The notes under the pieces are model-generated. The model was given only the letters and a program-made list of their open reading frames with translations, ran no database searches and had not been told where the DNA came from. Of a DNA stretch of 64,000 bases, positions 10,912-20,586 are shown one piece after another. Numbering within the stretch: the stretch's first letter is position 1; each line of letters starts with the position of its first letter. The position numbers were made by a program, and so were the translations under genes. Origin of the DNA: Nitrospira sp. Ga0074138 (GTDB lineage Bacteria; Nitrospirota; Nitrospiria; Nitrospirales; Nitrospiraceae); NCBI GenBank assembly GCA_001464735.1, contig LNDU01000042.1:39770-103769 (forward strand), read 5' to 3'.

Positions 10912-13401
10912 ATGGCCAAGATAGAAGATTTGATAGCCCAAATCCCGGATGAACGTCTGCGCAAAGGCATAGCCGCCGAAGTGAAGGCGTTGAAGAAATC
11001 GAAGAAGTTTGGGCTGGTATTTGAAGAGCACTTGCCAGAGACGGTACGCCTGCTGCGATTACCGATAAAGCCCGGCGATCTTGTGGCGTTGAAGCGGGAA
11101 TCAGGGAATCAGTTATGGCGAGTAAGAAGTATCAAGAAGGGGATCGCCACATGCGATCGTGCGGTGGAAGGCTATCCTGACGGCAAGGATACTGATCGAG
11201 AGTTCGCTGTTTCTGATCTCATCGTGGTTCGGAATTTTGGCGACCCCATCTATCCAGCCCTTGTGCCAGTGGATCGTGTCGAACGAGGCGGACCTGACAA
11301 ACCTTGGCATGTGCTGATCAATGCCGACAACTTCCACGCCCTCCAACTTCTCCTATATTGCTACGAGGGCACGGTGGATGTGATTTACATAGATCCACCT
11401 TACAACACCGGTGCACGCGACTGGAAGTACAACAACGATTATGTTGATGAGAATGATCCGTGGCGACATAGCAAATGGCTCTCGTTCCTGAATAAGAGAC
11501 TCCGCCTGGCGAAAAGACTCTTAAAGCCAGACGGGATCTTAGTCGTCACTATTGACGAACATGAGGTTCATCATCTTGGAATGCTACTAGAAGACTTATT
11601 CCCTGATGCATATCATCAAATGTGCACCGTTGTTATTACCTCTCGTGGGGTTGCGAAGCAGGGAATGGCAAGAGTAGAGGAATACGCGCATTTCGTGTTC
11701 TGTGGAAAAGCATCCGCGTGCGCGACGACGGATGACTATTTAACGCAGCCAGCGACTTCAAAGACTAAATCGCCGTGGGCTAGCTTACTCCGAAGAGGCA
11801 CAAATGCCGCACCCTCGGACCGTCCTGGCTTGGTGTACCCCATTATTGTTGACCAAAATCGAGGCGCAATCATTGGAGTCGGAGAAACGCTGCTGGAAAA
11901 AATTCAGCGCGGCGAGCTCGCGAAAGCTCAGGCCAACGCATACGTTCCCAAACGGCTCCCCAATGAAGCGTGGCCAACCCGCTCAGATGGCAAGTTGGGA
12001 ACTTGGCAAGTTAAGCCGGATACTCTACTTCAGCTCGTTAAGCAAGGTTACGCAAAGCTTGGAAAATACGATGAGAAACGGCACTCATGGGCGATCAATT
12101 ATCTAAAGCGTGGTCCGATCAAGGAAATCGCGCGTGGGGACCTACTCATCGTCGGTCAGAAATGGGCGGGTGGTCCTGCTATCCTTGAATACGCAGACGG
12201 TGTAGATAGCCGGAAACGAGCGAAAACAGTTTGGTATAGGACGGCTCATGATGCTGGGACATATGGATCGGGAATTATACGTTCAATTTTGGGGAATAGA
12301 GCTTTCGAGTTTCCGAAATCACTTTATACCGTTCGCGACACGCTTGCTACTCTCGTCTCCGATAGACCGAATGCGCTAATGCTGGACTTTTTCGCCGGAA
12401 GCGGGACCACCTTTCACGGTGTATGCCTTTTGAATAAGGCGGATAATGGCCGTCGGAGAGCGATTCTAATAACTAACAACGAGATATCCGAGGCCGACAG
12501 AAACAAGCTGGAAGCAGCTGGCCATTCTCCTGGAGACGATGCATGGGAGCGGCTTGGAATTGCATCAGCTGTTACTTGGCCACGATGTAAGAATTCTGTA
12601 TTGGGGAAAAATGACGATGGGGTACCGTTAACGGGAGAGTACTCGTCGGCTCAGTTCATAGATAGGGAAGGCACTCGTACGTTCGTACATCTTCCCTTGG
12701 GGGATGGGCAGCAACTCGATCTAAACACAAGAAAAGCAATTGTCCGCTTAATTCCAGAATTGAGTATTGGTGCTGTGAAAGTTGGTGAAGATTGGCACAT
12801 TGAAGAAAGGGCTAACACGACGATTCTTTGGGATTCGAAGAGAGTAGGTGACTGGCTGGAGGCTGTTAACGAGGAAAACCGAATCGATAAGCTTTATATC
12901 GTCACGCCTCGTCAGAGTGAATTCAATGTGATCAAGAGACAGGCGTTGGAGGAGTTAGATCCTGTGCTCGTTAAAAGCGAACTTATGTTTCCTGCTAATG
13001 AAGGGTTTGCTGAGAATATTGAGTATTACAAGCTCGATTTCTTGGATCCTAATTGTGTTGCCCGCGGCGATGCTTTCCAGGTTATTCTGCCTATCTTGTG
13101 GATGATGGCAGGATGCCAAGGGTCGCGAGATGACTCCAAAGGGTCACAACCGTGGTTTATCCCCATGCACTCACCGTTTGCTGTGCTGATCAAAGAAAAA
13201 GAGTTTCGTGCGTTTTGTGAAAGGCTCTCTGAGCGCAAGGACATTGGGTGGGTATTCTTGGTTACGGACTCCGAGGAGAACTTTGCCCTCATGCGCCGTG
13301 CTCTGGGCCGCAAGGTGGAATGTGTCCAGCTCTACAAGAGCTATCTCGAAAATTTTCGACTCAATACACCTGAAGCGCTCGGCCAAGTCGGGGCGTCATG
13401 A
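10912..13401 (+). CDS. Type III-like DNA methyltransferase (Mod, beta-class)
   Basis: An 829-residue site-specific DNA methyltransferase. Motif IV DPPYNTG lies at about residue 161 and the SAM motif I DFFAGSGTT at about 492. That order is the beta-class typical of type III Mod proteins, which make N6-methyladenine. It is longer than the usual 600-700 residues; the C-terminal 250 residues end in a domain rich in hydrophobic strands with no motif I know. It overlaps the helicase gene downstream by 4 bases (ATGA), so the two form a unit. The gene looks less GC-rich than neighbouring housekeeping genes, in keeping with transfer. Confidence 0.88.
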   Translation: MAKIEDLIAQIPDERLRKGIAAEVKALKKSKKFGLVFEEHLPETVRLLRLPIKPGDLVALKRESGNQLWRVRSIKKGIATCDRAVEGYPDGKDTDREFAVSDLIVVRNFGDPIYPALVPVDRVERGGPDKPWHVLINADNFHALQLLLYCYEGTVDVIYIDPPYNTGARDWKYNNDYVDENDPWRHSKWLSFLNKRLRLAKRLLKPDGILVVTIDEHEVHHLGMLLEDLFPDAYHQMCTVVITSRGVAKQGMARVEEYAHFVFCGKASACATTDDYLTQPATSKTKSPWASLLRRGTNAAPSDRPGLVYPIIVDQNRGAIIGVGETLLEKIQRGELAKAQANAYVPKRLPNEAWPTRSDGKLGTWQVKPDTLLQLVKQGYAKLGKYDEKRHSWAINYLKRGPIKEIARGDLLIVGQKWAGGPAILEYADGVDSRKRAKTVWYRTAHDAGTYGSGIIRSILGNRAFEFPKSLYTVRDTLATLVSDRPNALMLDFFAGSGTTFHGVCLLNKADNGRRRAILITNNEISEADRNKLEAAGHSPGDDAWERLGIASAVTWPRCKNSVLGKNDDGVPLTGEYSSAQFIDREGTRTFVHLPLGDGQQLDLNTRKAIVRLIPELSIGAVKVGEDWHIEERANTTILWDSKRVGDWLEAVNEENRIDKLYIVTPRQSEFNVIKRQALEELDPVLVKSELMFPANEGFAENIEYYKLDFLDPNCVARGDAFQVILPILWMMAGCQGSRDDSKGSQPWFIPMHSPFAVLIKEKEFRAFCERLSERKDIGWVFLVTDSEENFALMRRALGRKVECVQLYKSYLENFRLNTPEALGQVGAS

Positions 13402-15872
13402 AACTGGAGCTGAAACCGTTTCAAGAGAATGCCGCGCGTGAAATCATCTGCGAGCTTGATGAGGCACGGGCTTCGGTCACCAAGGGCAAGCTCCAGGCTG
13501 TTATCCTGAGTGCGCCCACTGGTTCCGGGAAAACCGTTACGCTGGCGCAGGTGATCGATCTCACGTTTGGTGGAGCCGACGGCATTACTGCCAGACCCGA
13601 GACGACATTTCTGTGGCTCTCCGATTCTCCCGAGCTCAACGTGCAGAGCGGGAACAAGCTTCTTGGCGCATGCGATTGTTTGCCCTATTACAAGATGGTT
13701 CGAATCGAAAGCGATGTGTTCGATGATGACTACTTGCAGCCAGGGTATCTCTATTTTATCAACACGCAACTACTTGGAAAGGACAAGATACTTACGAAGG
13801 AGCCTGGGGATGGACGAAGGTTTACATTTTGGCAAACCGTCGCTAATACGATCGCTCGTGCCCCCAAGGATTTCGTTCTGATCATTGACGAGGCACACCG
13901 AGGCGCGACTGCTAACGATCGAAATCGGGCCACGATCATGCAAAAGTTCATCGTGGGCTCCGAACCGGATGGGTTGCCACCTGTTCCGCTCGTGCTTGGC
14001 ATGAGTGCCACGCCGCAACGATTTACCACGCTGTTGGGCAATACCAACCGCACGCAACGACCAATCAATATCGCTCCCGAAGACGTACGGTCGAGCGGCT
14101 TGCTCAAAGACTGGATCGTCGTTCGCTATCCCAAATCAGCTGTTGCCGGTGACCTCACCCTCCTTGAAAATGCCACAAAGAGCTGGAAGCATTTCACGAA
14201 GATTTGGGAAGACTATTGTGTTCAGGAAAAAGAAAAGAACATCGTTCGCCCAATTCTCGTTGTGCAGATTGAGGATGGCAGTGGAAATTCCCTGACGCGT
14301 ACACCCCTTGACGATGTGGTACGTGTGATAGAGCGTCACAGCGGACCGCTGGGGATCAATGAGATCGTTCATTGCCTACAAGATCAGACCGATCTTGAGG
14401 CGGGTGGGCGAATTATTCGAAAGCTAGATGCCTCGCGAATCCAAGAAAGCCAAGATGTCAAAGTGGTCATCTTCAAGACGGCGTTGTCCACAGGTTGGGA
14501 CTGTCCGCGCGCAGAAGTCATGATGAGTTTCCGCCGTGCGCAAGACCAAACCAGCATCGCACAACTCGTGGGGCGGATGATTCGAACCCCATTAGCCCGA
14601 CGGATTGGCACGAACGAAGCGCTCGACACAGTTGAACTCTACTTGCCGCATTATGACGCGGGCGCCTTGGAAGCTGTGTTGGAGAGATTGCGAAATCCTG
14701 ATGCGCAGGATGGCCTGCCCACGCGCGTCGAGACATCCATCGAAACGTATCAACGAAACCCCGCAATGGAGAAGGTCTTCACCTTGCTAGGGAAGTTGCC
14801 GACCTATTCCGTGGATCGCGTCCCACGAATGGGCGATGTGAAACGTGCATTGCGTCTGGCTGGGTTGCTGGTCCATGAGGGGGTTGATATTGACGCCGAT
14901 GAGCAGGTTCGTGATGAGTTGGTCAAGAAGCTCAAGGGGTTGCGCGACAAATGTGCTGCCGAGCGGGCGGATTGGGATACCCTCATTCGCGAAGGGGGAG
15001 AGATCGAAGTGGATGTCTCCAGAATTGCAACCGGGGGAATGAAGGTTGAGGGTAAGACATCAAGCCGAGTGTCCTTAGCCGAGGAGAACATTGACCAGTT
15101 GTTTGACGAAGCGGGCCGCATGCTGGCATCGGGAGAAGGTCTACATCGAACCTATTGGAAACGCTATCACGATAGAGCATATCCAAATCAAGCGAAGCTG
15201 GAGTTGTTTGCTGTGCTTGGCCAGCCAGAAACGCTTAATGTTATGGAGCGTCTCAGTAAACAATTGTTCGATGCGATGTGGAATAAGCAGAAAGCTGCCA
15301 TTCGGCAACTGCCTGCGTCGGTCAGGAGACGATTTCAATCACTCATACAAGCGGCTGGCGAAGCGGCACTGCAAGTGTGGGAATTGCCCACACAGATTGT
15401 TGAGAAAAGGGAAGGAGATGTCTGGGAGAAACATCTCTACTGCACGGCAAGTGGCGAGTTTAGCGCGAAGCTGAACGGATGGGAAAAGGAGTTACTGGAG
15501 CAGGAAATGAAGAAAGATGGTTTTGTCGCTTGGCTGCGGAATCTGCCACGGCGCGAATGGGCGCTCTGCATTCCGTATGAGCTGGCAGGTAAAAAACCAT
15601 TCTATCCGGATTTCACCATTGTTCGAAAGAGCGGCAAAGGGTTGGTCGCTGACGTCTTAGAGCCGCACGATGATAGTCGTACCGACACATGGGCTAAAGC
15701 CAAAGGGCTCGCGGAATTTGCTGACAAGCATGGGATAGATTTCGGGCGACTTGTCATTGCCAGGAAGAAAGATAAAACTTGGCACATGGCGGACATGAAT
15801 GAAATGAAGACTCGCGCTAAGGCCCGCAAGATGCAGTCAGGTAGCGATCTGGAAAGTCTTTTCGGGTGGTAA
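13398..15872 (+). CDS. DEAD/DEAH helicase-nuclease, type III restriction Res-like subunit
   Basis: An 824-residue superfamily 2 helicase. Walker A in APTGSGKTVT is near residue 38, the DEAH box in LIIDEAHRG near 160, and the motif VI region QLVGRMIRTP near 390. The C-terminus has YPDFTIV followed by ADVLEPHDDS, in the place where Res proteins carry a PD-(D/E)xK nuclease. The final lysine of the strict motif is not seen, so cleavage is uncertain. It is coupled to the methylase by a 4-base overlap and probably forms a type III-like restriction-modification pair with it. Confidence 0.85.
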   Translation: MKLELKPFQENAAREIICELDEARASVTKGKLQAVILSAPTGSGKTVTLAQVIDLTFGGADGITARPETTFLWLSDSPELNVQSGNKLLGACDCLPYYKMVRIESDVFDDDYLQPGYLYFINTQLLGKDKILTKEPGDGRRFTFWQTVANTIARAPKDFVLIIDEAHRGATANDRNRATIMQKFIVGSEPDGLPPVPLVLGMSATPQRFTTLLGNTNRTQRPINIAPEDVRSSGLLKDWIVVRYPKSAVAGDLTLLENATKSWKHFTKIWEDYCVQEKEKNIVRPILVVQIEDGSGNSLTRTPLDDVVRVIERHSGPLGINEIVHCLQDQTDLEAGGRIIRKLDASRIQESQDVKVVIFKTALSTGWDCPRAEVMMSFRRAQDQTSIAQLVGRMIRTPLARRIGTNEALDTVELYLPHYDAGALEAVLERLRNPDAQDGLPTRVETSIETYQRNPAMEKVFTLLGKLPTYSVDRVPRMGDVKRALRLAGLLVHEGVDIDADEQVRDELVKKLKGLRDKCAAERADWDTLIREGGEIEVDVSRIATGGMKVEGKTSSRVSLAEENIDQLFDEAGRMLASGEGLHRTYWKRYHDRAYPNQAKLELFAVLGQPETLNVMERLSKQLFDAMWNKQKAAIRQLPASVRRRFQSLIQAAGEAALQVWELPTQIVEKREGDVWEKHLYCTASGEFSAKLNGWEKELLEQEMKKDGFVAWLRNLPRREWALCIPYELAGKKPFYPDFTIVRKSGKGLVADVLEPHDDSRTDTWAKAKGLAEFADKHGIDFGRLVIARKKDKTWHMADMNEMKTRAKARKMQSGSDLESLFGW

Positions 15873-15941
15873 GCCAAGACAAGACACGAGAGTTGGGAGT
15901 GCGTGTTGCTCCAAACAAAACGTGTAAGGGCTAGCAAGGCC

Positions 15942-16847
15942 ATGTCGGAAGATCGAAAAGAGCGGGAACATCAATTCGGTGGGGAATGGACCACCCGGAA
16001 ACTAGAGGTCCTGGCCAAGTACCTGCGGGGCTACACGACTGTGTTAAAGAATACGCCTTTCCATAAGCTTTACATCGATGCCTTTGCAGGCACAGGTTAC
16101 CGCGATGCTCGACGTGACAACGAGGAAGACTCGCCACAAAACATGCTCTTTCCTGATATGGCTGAACCTGAGCCGCAGTCGTTTCTGGATGGTTCTGTCC
16201 GCCTCGCGCTCCAAACTGAGCCGCAGTTCGACCAATACATCTTCATCGAGCGTAGCTCTGGGCGTTGTGCCCATCTCGAAAGCCTGAAGTCTGAATTTTC
16301 CGGTCTCGCTAAAAAAATGGATATTCACCAAGGTGACGCTAACACTAAGATTCAGGATCTGTGTGCGAAGGACTGGCAAACTACCCGTGCAGTGCTTTTT
16401 CTCGACCCGTATGGCATGCAGGTCGAATGGAGGACGATCGAAGCGATTGCGCAGACGAAGGCGATCGACCTGTGGCTCCTCTTCCCGCTTGGCATCGGAG
16501 TCAATCGGCTGCTGACCAAGACCGGAGATATTCCGAAGGCCTGGCGACATCGGCTCAATCTGCTTCTTGGTACTGAAAACTGGTACGATGAATTCTACAC
16601 TGTTGAGACCACGCCAACGCTTTTCGGCGACGACAGGGAGCGTGTCGTCAAGGCAACGATGGACACCATTGGACGGTATTTCAATAACCGACTCAAAGGC
16701 CGCTTTGCTGGTGTAGCAGAAGAGCCGGGCGTGTTGCGTAACTCGGCAAACAATCCGCTGTATCTTCTTTGCTTTGCGGTTGGCAATGAACGAGGGAAGG
16801 ACATCGCGCTGCGCATCGCACAGCATTTACTCAAGGAGGTGCGCTAA
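15942..16847 (+). CDS. tcmP: Three-Cys-motif partner protein TcmP
   Basis: About 301 residues matching the TcmP family: the [18 protein letters not shown] start region, [11 protein letters not shown] (a methyltransferase-like glycine loop), [18 protein letters not shown] and [15 protein letters not shown]. TcmP genes are nearly always next to a DUF5131 (phage Gp37/Gp68) gene, as here, where the stop and start overlap in TAATG. Function is unknown; the Rossmann-like motifs suggest nucleotide or SAM binding. I choose the ATG at 15942 because the residues before it, from a GTG at 15903, do not look family-like. Confidence 0.85.
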   Translation: MSEDRKEREHQFGGEWTTRKLEVLAKYLRGYTTVLKNTPFHKLYIDAFAGTGYRDARRDNEEDSPQNMLFPDMAEPEPQSFLDGSVRLALQTEPQFDQYIFIERSSGRCAHLESLKSEFSGLAKKMDIHQGDANTKIQDLCAKDWQTTRAVLFLDPYGMQVEWRTIEAIAQTKAIDLWLLFPLGIGVNRLLTKTGDIPKAWRHRLNLLLGTENWYDEFYTVETTPTLFGDDRERVVKATMDTIGRYFNNRLKGRFAGVAEEPGVLRNSANNPLYLLCFAVGNERGKDIALRIAQHLLKEVR

Positions 16848-17590
16848 TGGCACAGGGCTCCGGCATAGAGTGGACCGAGTCCACATGGAATCCAGTCACA
16901 GGGTGTACGAAGGTCAGTCCTGGTTGCAAATACTGTTATGCCGAGCGTATGGCTGAGCGTCTTCAAGCTATGGGGCAAGCGAATTATGTGAACGGTTTCC
17001 AACTGACACTCCAGCCCCACATGCTGGAGCTTCCGCTGAAATGGAAGAAGCCACAAACGATTTTCGTGAATTCCATGAGCGATCTGTTTCATGATGATGT
17101 GCCGATCGCGTACATTAAAAGAGTATTTGACGTGATGAATCGCGCTCACTGGCATCGCTTCCAGGTGCTAACCAAGCGCGCTGAGCGTCTTGAGGCATTG
17201 AGCGGACAGCTTGACTGGACACCCAACGTTTGGATGGGGGTCAGTGTCGAGAGCGACGACTATCGTGAGCGAATCAAGCATCTTCGTCGGACGAACGCAC
17301 ACATCAAGTTTCTTTCTCTGGAGCCTCTCCTTGGGCCGTTGCCGCATCTCGATCTGTCTGGAATAGACTGGGTCATTGTTGGGGGGGAATCAGGGCCAAA
17401 ATCCAGGCCCATGAACTCTGCATGGGTTATTGATCTGCGCGATCAGTGCCGTCGAGCAGAAGTCTCCTTCTTCTTCAAGCAATGGGGAGGTAAGAATAAA
17501 AAGCAGGCTGGTCGTGTGCTTGAGAGAAGGGTATGGAATGAAATGCCTCACCTCTCAAAAAGAAGAAAGGATCTACCTGTCCTCGCTTAA
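16847..17590 (+). CDS. DUF5131 / phage Gp37-Gp68 family three-Cys protein
   Basis: A 247-residue protein with [19 protein letters not shown] and a C-x6-C-x2-C cluster ([11 protein letters not shown], residues about 22-32), followed by [10 protein letters not shown]. Later conserved parts are [21 protein letters not shown] and WVIVGGESG. The three cysteines resemble a radical-SAM or metal site, but the standard CxxxCxxC is not present. It forms a one-base-overlap pair with tcmP. It is widespread in phages and mobile islands, and its biochemical role is unknown. Confidence 0.87.
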   Translation: MAQGSGIEWTESTWNPVTGCTKVSPGCKYCYAERMAERLQAMGQANYVNGFQLTLQPHMLELPLKWKKPQTIFVNSMSDLFHDDVPIAYIKRVFDVMNRAHWHRFQVLTKRAERLEALSGQLDWTPNVWMGVSVESDDYRERIKHLRRTNAHIKFLSLEPLLGPLPHLDLSGIDWVIVGGESGPKSRPMNSAWVIDLRDQCRRAEVSFFFKQWGGKNKKQAGRVLERRVWNEMPHLSKRRKDLPVLA

Positions 17591-17663
17591 GGAATTTGGT
17601 ATGTCGATCTTGTCTTCGGGAGCGTGAAGAAAGGTATTAGAACTCTTTTGAGTTATTCGAGTA

Positions 17664-18257
17664 GTGGCGGTGACGTGTTCGAAAAATCTGGCCGACTTTG
17701 AAAGATCTCTCAGGGATTGTGTGCAAATTCTGGTCGAAGACATCCTCAAATCAAAAGCGCAGACGTTAATCAATCCGGTGAACTGCGTCGGGGTGATGGG
17801 GAAAGGAATTGCTTTGGAGTTCAAAAAGCGATTCCCGGATATGTACGACGACTATGCTCAACGATGCCATCGTGGTGAAGTGAGGCTCGGCGTCCCGTAT
17901 CTCTACAAGACATTGTTTCCACCTCAGATCATCAATTTCCCGACGAAGGACCATTGGAAGCTGATGTCCAAGGTAAGTGACATTGAGCGTGGCTTGAAAC
18001 ACCTGCGCGATTATTATCAAGCATGGGGTGTCACGTCGTTAGCTGTTCCCGCGCTTGGCTGTGGCAATGGACAATTAGAATGGCGAGTGGTTGGTCCCTT
18101 TATCTATCGCTTTGTGAAAGACATGCCGATCCCCATTGAAATGTATGCTCCTTATGGCACGCACGCGAAAGAACTCACAGTTGAGTTCTTGGCCCAAGGC
18201 GAAGATCGGCACACGGAGATAACTGTGAAAAATGGACAACTGGCTGATTGCCAGTGA
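17664..18257 (+). CDS. DarG-like macrodomain protein (ADP-ribosyl hydrolase type)
   Basis: A 197-residue, single macrodomain protein. TLINPVNCVGVMGKGIALEFKKRFP (about residues 31-55) and AVPALGCGNGQLEW (about 127-140) match the macrodomain of DarG. DarG removes the ADP-ribose that DarT toxins place on DNA thymidines. The long C-terminal domain of full DarG, which binds DarT, is absent, and no DarT gene is next to it. Start choice is open: GTG 17664 or GTG 17721; the latter begins right at the domain. It lies 73 bases after the DUF5131 gene, on the same strand as the defence run. Confidence 0.82.
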   Translation: MAVTCSKNLADFERSLRDCVQILVEDILKSKAQTLINPVNCVGVMGKGIALEFKKRFPDMYDDYAQRCHRGEVRLGVPYLYKTLFPPQIINFPTKDHWKLMSKVSDIERGLKHLRDYYQAWGVTSLAVPALGCGNGQLEWRVVGPFIYRFVKDMPIPIEMYAPYGTHAKELTVEFLAQGEDRHTEITVKNGQLADCQ

Positions 18258-18330
18258 CTCGGGCTGGCCCGAATCGCTCGGTCCTTGACGTCTCGACAGG
18301 GGAGCCTCGCTCCTGGTACCCTCTCTTCCC

Positions 18331-19980
18331 ATGGCTCGAAAACCCTCGCAACCTCGCTCTTCCCGCGTTTCGCGTGAGCAGCAGTCGATTCTTGGACGAA
18401 AGCTGTCTGCGGATCAAACAGCAGCATTAGAAATTTATGACACTACCTTGCGCGACGGCGCTCAGGCTGAGGACGTCAGTTTCTCGGCCGAAGACAAAGT
18501 CCGGATCGCGCAAAAGTTGGATGACCTGGGAGTTCATTTCATCGAAGGCGGTTGGCCTGGGGCGAATCCCAAAGACATTGAATTCTTCCGGATGATCAAA
18601 ACGATTCCGCTGAAGCACTCCGACGTGATCGCGTTTGGATCGACCAGAAAGGCCAGCAATACCGTCAGGAAAGACCCCAATCTCAAGGCCTTACTCGCTG
18701 CCGAGACCAAAACCATCACCCTCTTCGGGAAAACCTGGTCGCTCCACGTGACCGATGCGCTTGGAATCTCACTGAGCAAGAACTTAGAGTTGATCGCCGA
18801 TTCCATCGCGTATCTCCACGGAAAAGGACGCCGGGTGTTCTACGATGCGGAGCATTTCTTTGACGGATACAAAACCAATCCTGACTACGCGCTTGCGACC
18901 ATCAGGAAAGCAGTGGAGGCCGGAGCCGAACGGGTGATTCTCTGCGACACCAACGGTGGGACGATGCCGTGGGAGATCCGCGAGATCTGCAGCGTGGTTC
19001 AACGCGAGTGTCGGGTGCCGCTCGGTATTCATGCGCATAACGACTGCGAAATGGCCGTGGCAAACTCCCTGGTGGCGATCGAATTGGGCATCCGGCAGGT
19101 CCAGGGGACGATCAATGGAATCGGAGAACGGTGTGGGAATGCCAACCTCTGTTCGATTATTCCCAATTTAGAGTTGAAGATGAAGCGCCCCGCTTTGAGC
19201 GACCGCTTGAGCCATCTGAAGGATGTGTCAGGGTTTGTCACGGAGATCGCGAATCTGATGCCGAATAAGCATCAACCCTATGTCGGCGATTCCGCCTTTG
19301 CGCACAAGGGGGGCGTGCATATTCATGCTGTGCTGAAGAATCCTGCGACCTATGAACATGTCGATCCGGCCAGAGTCGGGAATCGGCAACGGATGCTGAT
19401 CTCCGACTACGGAGGACGAAGCGGGCTTCTCGATAAAATTGAAGCGTACGGGATCAAGCTTGCAAAGAACCACACCAAGGTCGACGAGCTGATCCATACG
19501 CTGAAGGATCGAGAGAGTCAGGGCTATCAGTTCGAAGGCGCCGAAGGATCGTTCGAATTGCTCATGCGAAAGGCCATGGGAAGCCATCGGCCCTCGTTTC
19601 AATTACTCGGGTTTCGTGTGATTGTTGAAAAGAAGCAGGAGGATGGAACGACTCTTTCCGAAGCCACGGTGATGGTCAAAGTCGGCGATGTGGTCGAACA
19701 TACGGCGGCTGTTGGGGCTGGACCGGTCAACGCGCTCGACCATGCGCTGAGAAAGTCGTTGGAACAATTCTATCCTCAGCTTCAAGAAGTGAAGCTTCTT
19801 GACTATAAGGTGCGCGTCCTGGCGGCTAATCGAGGGACCGAGTCAAAGGTGCGTGTCTTGATCGAATCCGGTGACCATAAGGATAAGTGGGGGACAGTTG
19901 GGGTCTCAGAAAACATCATCGAGGCGACGTGGCAGGCTCTCGTTGATAGTATCGAATACAAACTTCTCGCGAAGGACTAA
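18331..19980 (+). CDS. cimA: (R)-citramalate synthase
   Basis: A 549-residue enzyme joining pyruvate and acetyl-CoA to citramalate, the threonine-independent entry to isoleucine synthesis. The catalytic HMGL-like barrel starts with EIYDTTLRDGAQAEDVSF and has GIHAHNDCEMAVANSL and GNANL. The C-terminal LeuA-type regulatory domain (about 400-545) is present. The citramalate branch is distinguished from LeuA by the FIEGGWPGANPKD segment. It stands alone between the defence genes and ihfA; the 25-residue N-terminal extension is basic and unlike the rest. Confidence 0.92.
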   Translation: MARKPSQPRSSRVSREQQSILGRKLSADQTAALEIYDTTLRDGAQAEDVSFSAEDKVRIAQKLDDLGVHFIEGGWPGANPKDIEFFRMIKTIPLKHSDVIAFGSTRKASNTVRKDPNLKALLAAETKTITLFGKTWSLHVTDALGISLSKNLELIADSIAYLHGKGRRVFYDAEHFFDGYKTNPDYALATIRKAVEAGAERVILCDTNGGTMPWEIREICSVVQRECRVPLGIHAHNDCEMAVANSLVAIELGIRQVQGTINGIGERCGNANLCSIIPNLELKMKRPALSDRLSHLKDVSGFVTEIANLMPNKHQPYVGDSAFAHKGGVHIHAVLKNPATYEHVDPARVGNRQRMLISDYGGRSGLLDKIEAYGIKLAKNHTKVDELIHTLKDRESQGYQFEGAEGSFELLMRKAMGSHRPSFQLLGFRVIVEKKQEDGTTLSEATVMVKVGDVVEHTAAVGAGPVNALDHALRKSLEQFYPQLQEVKLLDYKVRVLAANRGTESKVRVLIESGDHKDKWGTVGVSENIIEATWQALVDSIEYKLLAKD

Positions 19981-20012
19981 AGTATGTTCGTAAGCGTTAG
20001 CCAAATTTATTC

Positions 20013-20041
20013 TTGACAGCTTTCGTAACCTCACGTAACTT
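20013..20041 (+). promoter_or_regulatory. Sigma-70 type promoter for ihfA
   Basis: TTGACA at 20013-20018, a 17-base spacer and TAACTT at 20036-20041, about 80 bases upstream of the ihfA start at 20121. The -35 is perfect and the -10 is moderate. Confidence 0.55.
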
Positions 20042-20120
20042 AAGCAAAACTCATCGCATTAGGAGAGAAGTTGATCAGACAGAAACGCGGTGAGTTGCAG
20101 TGGTCACGTAGGGGGGTGGT

Positions 20121-20396
20121 ATGAGAAAGGCGGATATCGCTGATGAAATTTTCAAGCAAGTCGGCATTTCAAAAAATGAAGCCGCTGATATCGTTGAGTT
20201 TATACTGAATATGTTGAAGTCTGTCTTGCAGAAGGGAGAATCGGTCAAAATCGCGGGGTTTGGAAATTTTGTTGTCCGCAGCAAGGGAGCCCGAAAGGGT
20301 CGAAATCCTCGAACCGGAGAAGAAATTGGAATCACCCCCCGTCGAGTCGTGACGTTTCGGCCAAGCCAGGTGTTCAAGAAGTACGTCAATTCATAG
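20121..20396 (+). CDS. ihfA: Integration host factor alpha-type / HU family DNA-binding protein
   Basis: A 91-residue HU/IHF-fold protein. It has the IAGFGNFVVRSKGARKGRNPRTGE arm region with the Arg-Asn-Pro-(R)-Thr-Gly signature that inserts into the minor groove. The MRKADIADEIF start and GITPRRVVTFRPSQVFKK end resemble IHF-alpha more than HU. IHF bends DNA and assists sigma-54 promoters, recombination and replication. In many bacteria ihfA is followed by a MerR-type gene, as here, but pheST is not upstream. Confidence 0.9.
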   Translation: MRKADIADEIFKQVGISKNEAADIVEFILNMLKSVLQKGESVKIAGFGNFVVRSKGARKGRNPRTGEEIGITPRRVVTFRPSQVFKKYVNS

Positions 20397-20520
20397 CAGG
20401 ATGCTGAAAACAACCACCCGCGTCGTTCTCGCATTGCTCAAAGCCTCACCGTACAGCACAGGGTACGACTCGGCTTCTCGCTCGCTGCGGCCTTGCGGAC
20501 GGTCTTTTTGATCATCCTGC
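20396..20520 (+). repeat. Long palindromic (REP-like) repeat element
   Basis: The interval after the ihfA stop begins with GCAGGATGCTGAAAA and ends with TTTTTGATCATCCTGC, giving terminal inverted repeats about 15 bases long. The centre folds on itself again (CGTAC at 20452-20456 with GTACG at 20463-20467). The whole 125 bases can form one long imperfect hairpin. Elements of this form, with GCAGGATG...CATCCTGC ends and a variable middle, recur in Nitrospira genomes as far as I recall. Only one copy is seen in this window. Confidence 0.6.
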
Positions 20521-20586
20521 GTAAACAAATCAGACAGGTCAACACAACAACCAGCTCGGCTCCGTCAATACAGTACAAGGCGCACC

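Noticed and set aside
16044..16826. Minus-strand 260-residue frame antisense to tcmP
   Set aside because: Shadow of the TcmP coding frame; no signatures of its own.
18258..18330. Short CGGGC-TG-GCCCG palindrome after the macrodomain gene as a terminator
   Set aside because: Loop too small and no T-run after it.
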